Shown: piece by piece, positions 6,879-9,092 of the stretch
Numbering within the stretch: the stretch's first letter is position 1
Layout: each line of letters begins with the position of its first letter
Assembly (NCBI GenBank): GCA_937958075.1
Contig: CALFFB010000019.1
Span: forward strand, 1-9,092
Direction: 5' to 3'
DNA: 9,092 bases
From: an uncultured Geobacteraceae bacterium
GTDB taxonomy: Bacteria; Desulfobacterota; Desulfuromonadia; Desulfuromonadales; Geopsychrobacteraceae
Notes under the pieces: generated by a model
The model's database searches: none
What the model was told of the DNA's origin: nothing
Seen by the model: the letters and a program-made list of their open reading frames with translations, nothing else
Made by a program: the position numbers and the translations under genes

Positions 6879-7349
6879 CTAGATACGCAGTCGTGACCCT
6901 TTCTGTCGCAGGTCCTTCAGCTTCAGGGTATGGCCGGCATCATGGCAGCCCATACAGCTGTCGGCGGCCTTGATGTATTCATCGTGCCGCGCCTTGAAAT
7001 GCGGCAGCATCGTCGTCAGTTCTTCGGTCATGTGACAGGCGACACAGTTGTCCTGAATCTTGTCCGTATAGCTGGGCAGATTGTCCCGATGGGGGTCTAC
7101 CTGGTCCGTCAGGGTCAGGTAAACCTTGCGCATTCCTGCCGTTTTATCCTTGAACGTACCCTTGGTATGACAGGCGATGCAACCGATATCCGGATGCTGG
7201 CCATGATCCCACGAAACCTTCTCATAGGCATGGCAGGTAACACAGAAATTATCCGTCGACGTTTTCGCGGCCAGGCCCCAGGTTCCGATAAGAACCACAG
7301 CAAGCACGACCACGACCACGATCCAGACGATTGAGCTTTTTTGTTTCAT
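6879..7349 (-). CDS. nrfH: NrfH/NapC-type tetrahaem membrane cytochrome c
   Basis: A 156-residue membrane-anchored cytochrome of the NapC/NirT/NrfH family, expected to oxidise menaquinol and feed NrfA. One N-terminal transmembrane helix (about residues 7-28) acts as an uncleaved anchor. Four CxxCH haem sites follow: CVTCH (36-40), CIACH (57-61), CVACH (102-106) and CMGCH (132-136). The last is followed by DAGH, resembling the 'CxxCHxxGH' of NrfH. Length fits NrfH. An oddity is that the first site reads CVTCHAY, whereas characterised NrfH proteins have CxxCHxM with Met as haem ligand, so haem 1 coordination may differ here. The ATG at 7349 has an AGGGAG ribosome site 6 nt away. It lies 75 nt downstream of nrfA, the reverse of the common nrfH-nrfA order. 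The assignment rests mainly on family plus the nrfA neighbour. Confidence 0.85.
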   Translation of the reverse strand: MKQKSSIVWIVVVVVLAVVLIGTWGLAAKTSTDNFCVTCHAYEKVSWDHGQHPDIGCIACHTKGTFKDKTAGMRKVYLTLTDQVDPHRDNLPSYTDKIQDNCVACHMTEELTTMLPHFKARHDEYIKAADSCMGCHDAGHTLKLKDLRQKGSRLRI

Positions 7350-7365
7350 AAGTTACTCCCTTTCA

Positions 7366-7393
7366 GCAGAGATGCCACCAGGGGCACCTCTGC
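7366..7393 (-). other. 11-bp intercistronic hairpin between nrfA and nrfH
   Basis: Arms 7366-7376 and 7383-7393 enclose a 6-nt loop (7377-7382). On the minus-strand mRNA the stem reads GCAGAGGTGCC with GGCATCTCTGC, all 11 positions paired with one G-U wobble (which would be A-C on the plus strand). There is no T-run after it, so it is not a terminator. It ends about 16 nt before the nrfH ATG, just upstream of its ribosome site. It may stabilise the nrfA message or tune the NrfA to NrfH ratio. Confidence 0.6.
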
Positions 7394-7424
7394 CGACTGG
7401 TTAATCGTTGTGTCGTTACTGTGA

Positions 7425-8948
7425 TTACTTTTCGTTAACGCGCTTGTAGCCATTCCATACCAGGTCAGCCTCGGGCAGCAGGGGCAGATAACCAAGCCAC
7501 GGATGGGAATCCAGATGCTTCTGGCTCTGCTGCAGTTTGCGGCTGTGCTCCATGATCGGCGGAACCAGTTCGGCTATGGGCTTGTCAAGAGCTTCCGCAA
7601 TAGCGTAATCGGTGGCGCGGATGGCGAGCTGGGTAGCCTCGTCACTGTACTGCTGCGAGTAGGCAAGGGTCTCCAGGGCTTTGCTCGGATTGTGGAAACC
7701 GGCACTGTTTTCCGCGGAAACATAGTCCCAGTACATCTGCCCCTTGCGCACCAGATTGCGGGCTTCGTTCAGGATGGTATTGTTTTGCGGAGACAGATTC
7801 TCATATTCGGCAGCCATGCGCACCGCTTCGTGGGCGCGGACCGATTTCTCCTGGGCGATCATCAGCTGATTCCAGACTTTCTCCTGATGGAAGACCACCC
7901 GATCCTTCATGAACTCAGTCGTTTTATCGCCATGACACTCCATACAGGCACTCATGCCGACGTCACTCTTCAGCGGTGAGGTCCAGTGGTGTGACGAGAT
8001 GGTGGCCGGGCCCGACTTGACCCGCGGCATGTGACAATCAGCACAGGACACACCGTTAGCGCCATGAACGCTGTCAGAGTACATTTCATATTCTGGATGC
8101 TGCATCTTGATCATCGGGCTTTTTGAAACAGCGTGGGTCCAATCGACAAAGGCACCGTTGAAACCATCCGGACTCGGCTGACCATTGCTGTAGAATTCCC
8201 ACATATCCGCCGGATTCATCCCCTCGTCCCAGGGGAAGTGCGGCTTGGCAGCAACGCCATGGACGCCGGTCTCGAAGTAGTACTCAACGTGGCACTGGGC
8301 ACATACCAGGGACCGCATTTCGTTACGGGAGGCCTCACGCCAATCTTTGCCCTGACGCTTGAGCGCTTCGTCAAGAGGGACGCTGGTAATGGCCAGACGC
8401 ATGTTGTTTTCCTGGTCATGACAGTTGGTACAGCCGATGGAATTCATCTTCCCATCATGAGCCGGACGGTAGTAATGAACTTCGGATGACCAGAAGGCAT
8501 CACCGAAAGCATTGACAAAGTCAGGAATGGTATTGGTTTTACAGTTGATACAGGTTGCCGGCAATCCACCCTTTTCACTGTAACGATTGATCCGGTCGAT
8601 CTTGAACAGATCATCAAAAGCATAGGTATGGCCGCGAGCACGATCATACTGATAGCTGAAGGCATAGCCGAGCCACAGGTTTTTCAGATAGGGCTGGCAG
8701 TACTTGTAGCCTTCCGGCAGGGGGCTCAGGCAGTCATGCTTGCGATGAGGTACCGAACCGCCATATTCGGTCATCTGGGTATCGTCGTTATTCTGCAGAT
8801 AGGTCTGATACTGGGGCAGATTCTTGAACTTCAGATTGCTCTGGTGGCTTAAATCAACTTTCTGAACCGCATCGAAAGTGACCTCGGCAACAGCAACTGA
8901 GCCTGCAGCCAGAAGCAGCATAACTGTTAATGCAATGATTTTTTTCAT
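7425..8948 (-). CDS. nrfA: Cytochrome c nitrite reductase, pentahaem catalytic subunit
   Basis: NrfA reduces nitrite to ammonium with six electrons in the periplasm. The 507-residue precursor has a Sec signal peptide with a likely cut after AVA (residue 21). The active-site haem site is C133-IN-C136-K137 with the diagnostic lysine ligand. Four CxxCH sites follow at 173-177, 216-220, 302-306 and 335-339. By alignment to known NrfA, catalytic residues are Arg105 (in RGH), Tyr223 (in VEYYF) and His284 (in KMQHPEYE). The Glu222/Tyr223 and Lys281-x-Gln283 calcium-site residues are present, pointing to the calcium-binding type. The C-terminal helical region with FHNPSKALETL is typical. ATG at 8948 has AGAGG 6 nt upstream. 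An NrfH-type electron donor follows. Dedicated lyase genes for the CxxCK haem are not in the window. Confidence 0.97.
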   Translation of the reverse strand: MKKIIALTVMLLLAAGSVAVAEVTFDAVQKVDLSHQSNLKFKNLPQYQTYLQNNDDTQMTEYGGSVPHRKHDCLSPLPEGYKYCQPYLKNLWLGYAFSYQYDRARGHTYAFDDLFKIDRINRYSEKGGLPATCINCKTNTIPDFVNAFGDAFWSSEVHYYRPAHDGKMNSIGCTNCHDQENNMRLAITSVPLDEALKRQGKDWREASRNEMRSLVCAQCHVEYYFETGVHGVAAKPHFPWDEGMNPADMWEFYSNGQPSPDGFNGAFVDWTHAVSKSPMIKMQHPEYEMYSDSVHGANGVSCADCHMPRVKSGPATISSHHWTSPLKSDVGMSACMECHGDKTTEFMKDRVVFHQEKVWNQLMIAQEKSVRAHEAVRMAAEYENLSPQNNTILNEARNLVRKGQMYWDYVSAENSAGFHNPSKALETLAYSQQYSDEATQLAIRATDYAIAEALDKPIAELVPPIMEHSRKLQQSQKHLDSHPWLGYLPLLPEADLVWNGYKRVNEK

Positions 8949-9092
8949 CGTTTACCTCTTTTCATGTCAAATTGAGTTGATACGTGGCAGCGATGGACGC
9001 CGGTTACCTGCTTGATTTCGTCATCACCTCCTCGATGAAAGTTGGACGTCCGCCTGTTTTGGTAGAACACGTTTTTGCACTTTACTCATATC
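8949..9092 (-). promoter_or_regulatory. nrfA upstream leader region
   Basis: The 144 bp before nrfA up to the window edge presumably hold its promoter or leader. Seen: the nrfA ribosome site AGAGG; an orphan perfect anti-16S stretch AGGAGGTGAT (minus strand, 9032-9023) whose only nearby start, ATG at 9024, is too close (2 nt) and opens just six codons (9004-9024); and an 8-bp palindrome GGACGTCC at 9044-9051. No convincing sigma-70, sigma-54 or full FNR site was found by eye, so the promoter may lie beyond the edge. Confidence 0.35.

Noticed and set aside
8975..9026. FNR-like sites upstream of nrfA (TTGAT half-sites)
   Set aside because: TTGAT occurs near 8979 and 9012, but neither is followed by ATCAA at the required 4-bp spacing. 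They are only half-sites and too common to call.
8949..9092. c-di-GMP (GEMM) riboswitch in the nrfA leader, as seen before some cytochrome genes in Geobacter relatives
   Set aside because: The conserved ACGCAAAGCC and receptor segments are absent.

Overview
The window looks like a chromosomal segment from an anaerobic, respiratory Gram-negative bacterium, most probably a delta-proteobacterial lineage such as Desulfuromonadota (Geobacter/Pelobacter/Desulfuromonas-like). This is inferred from gene content: futalosine-type menaquinone synthesis, a membrane-anchored cytochrome c nitrite reductase, and a sensor kinase with a periplasmic CxxCH haem-binding domain. Third codon positions are GC-rich. 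There are no mobile elements, tRNAs, rRNAs or CRISPR arrays. Nine genes cover almost the whole window.

Layout. (1) Positions 2-2569, minus strand, transcribed leftward: a compact menaquinone operon in the order UbiA-type prenyltransferase (MqnP-like), UbiX-type flavin prenyltransferase, aminofutalosine synthase MqnE. Gaps are 10 nt or less. (2) Positions 2570-2847: a 278-bp divergent intergenic region with a long imperfect palindrome (2626-2704) and a 16-bp palindrome just before the next start. (3) Positions 2848-6805, plus strand: a four-gene operon of a small YqaA/DedA-family membrane protein, an MFS transporter, a membrane histidine kinase with a DUF3365-like c-haem sensor domain, and an OmpR-family response regulator. 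It ends at a rho-independent terminator (6804-6843). (4) Positions 6879-8948, minus strand, convergent with block 3: nrfA (pentahaem nitrite reductase with a CINCK active-site haem) followed by an NrfH/NapC-type tetrahaem membrane cytochrome. The intercistronic gap holds an 11-bp hairpin. Positions 8949-9092 are the nrfA leader.

How the genes may work together. MqnE, UbiX and the UbiA protein contribute to menaquinone. NrfH-type cytochromes oxidise menaquinol and pass electrons to NrfA, which reduces nitrite to ammonium in the periplasm. The kinase carries its own periplasmic haem-c site next to these genes, so it is an attractive candidate sensor of periplasmic redox state or a haem ligand such as NO or nitrite. 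Any regulatory link to nrfAH or the mqn operon is inference from proximity only. The most notable points are the haem-c sensor kinase, the absence of the usual CxxCHxM methionine in the NrfH-like protein, the nrfA-before-nrfH order, and the structured intergenic elements.
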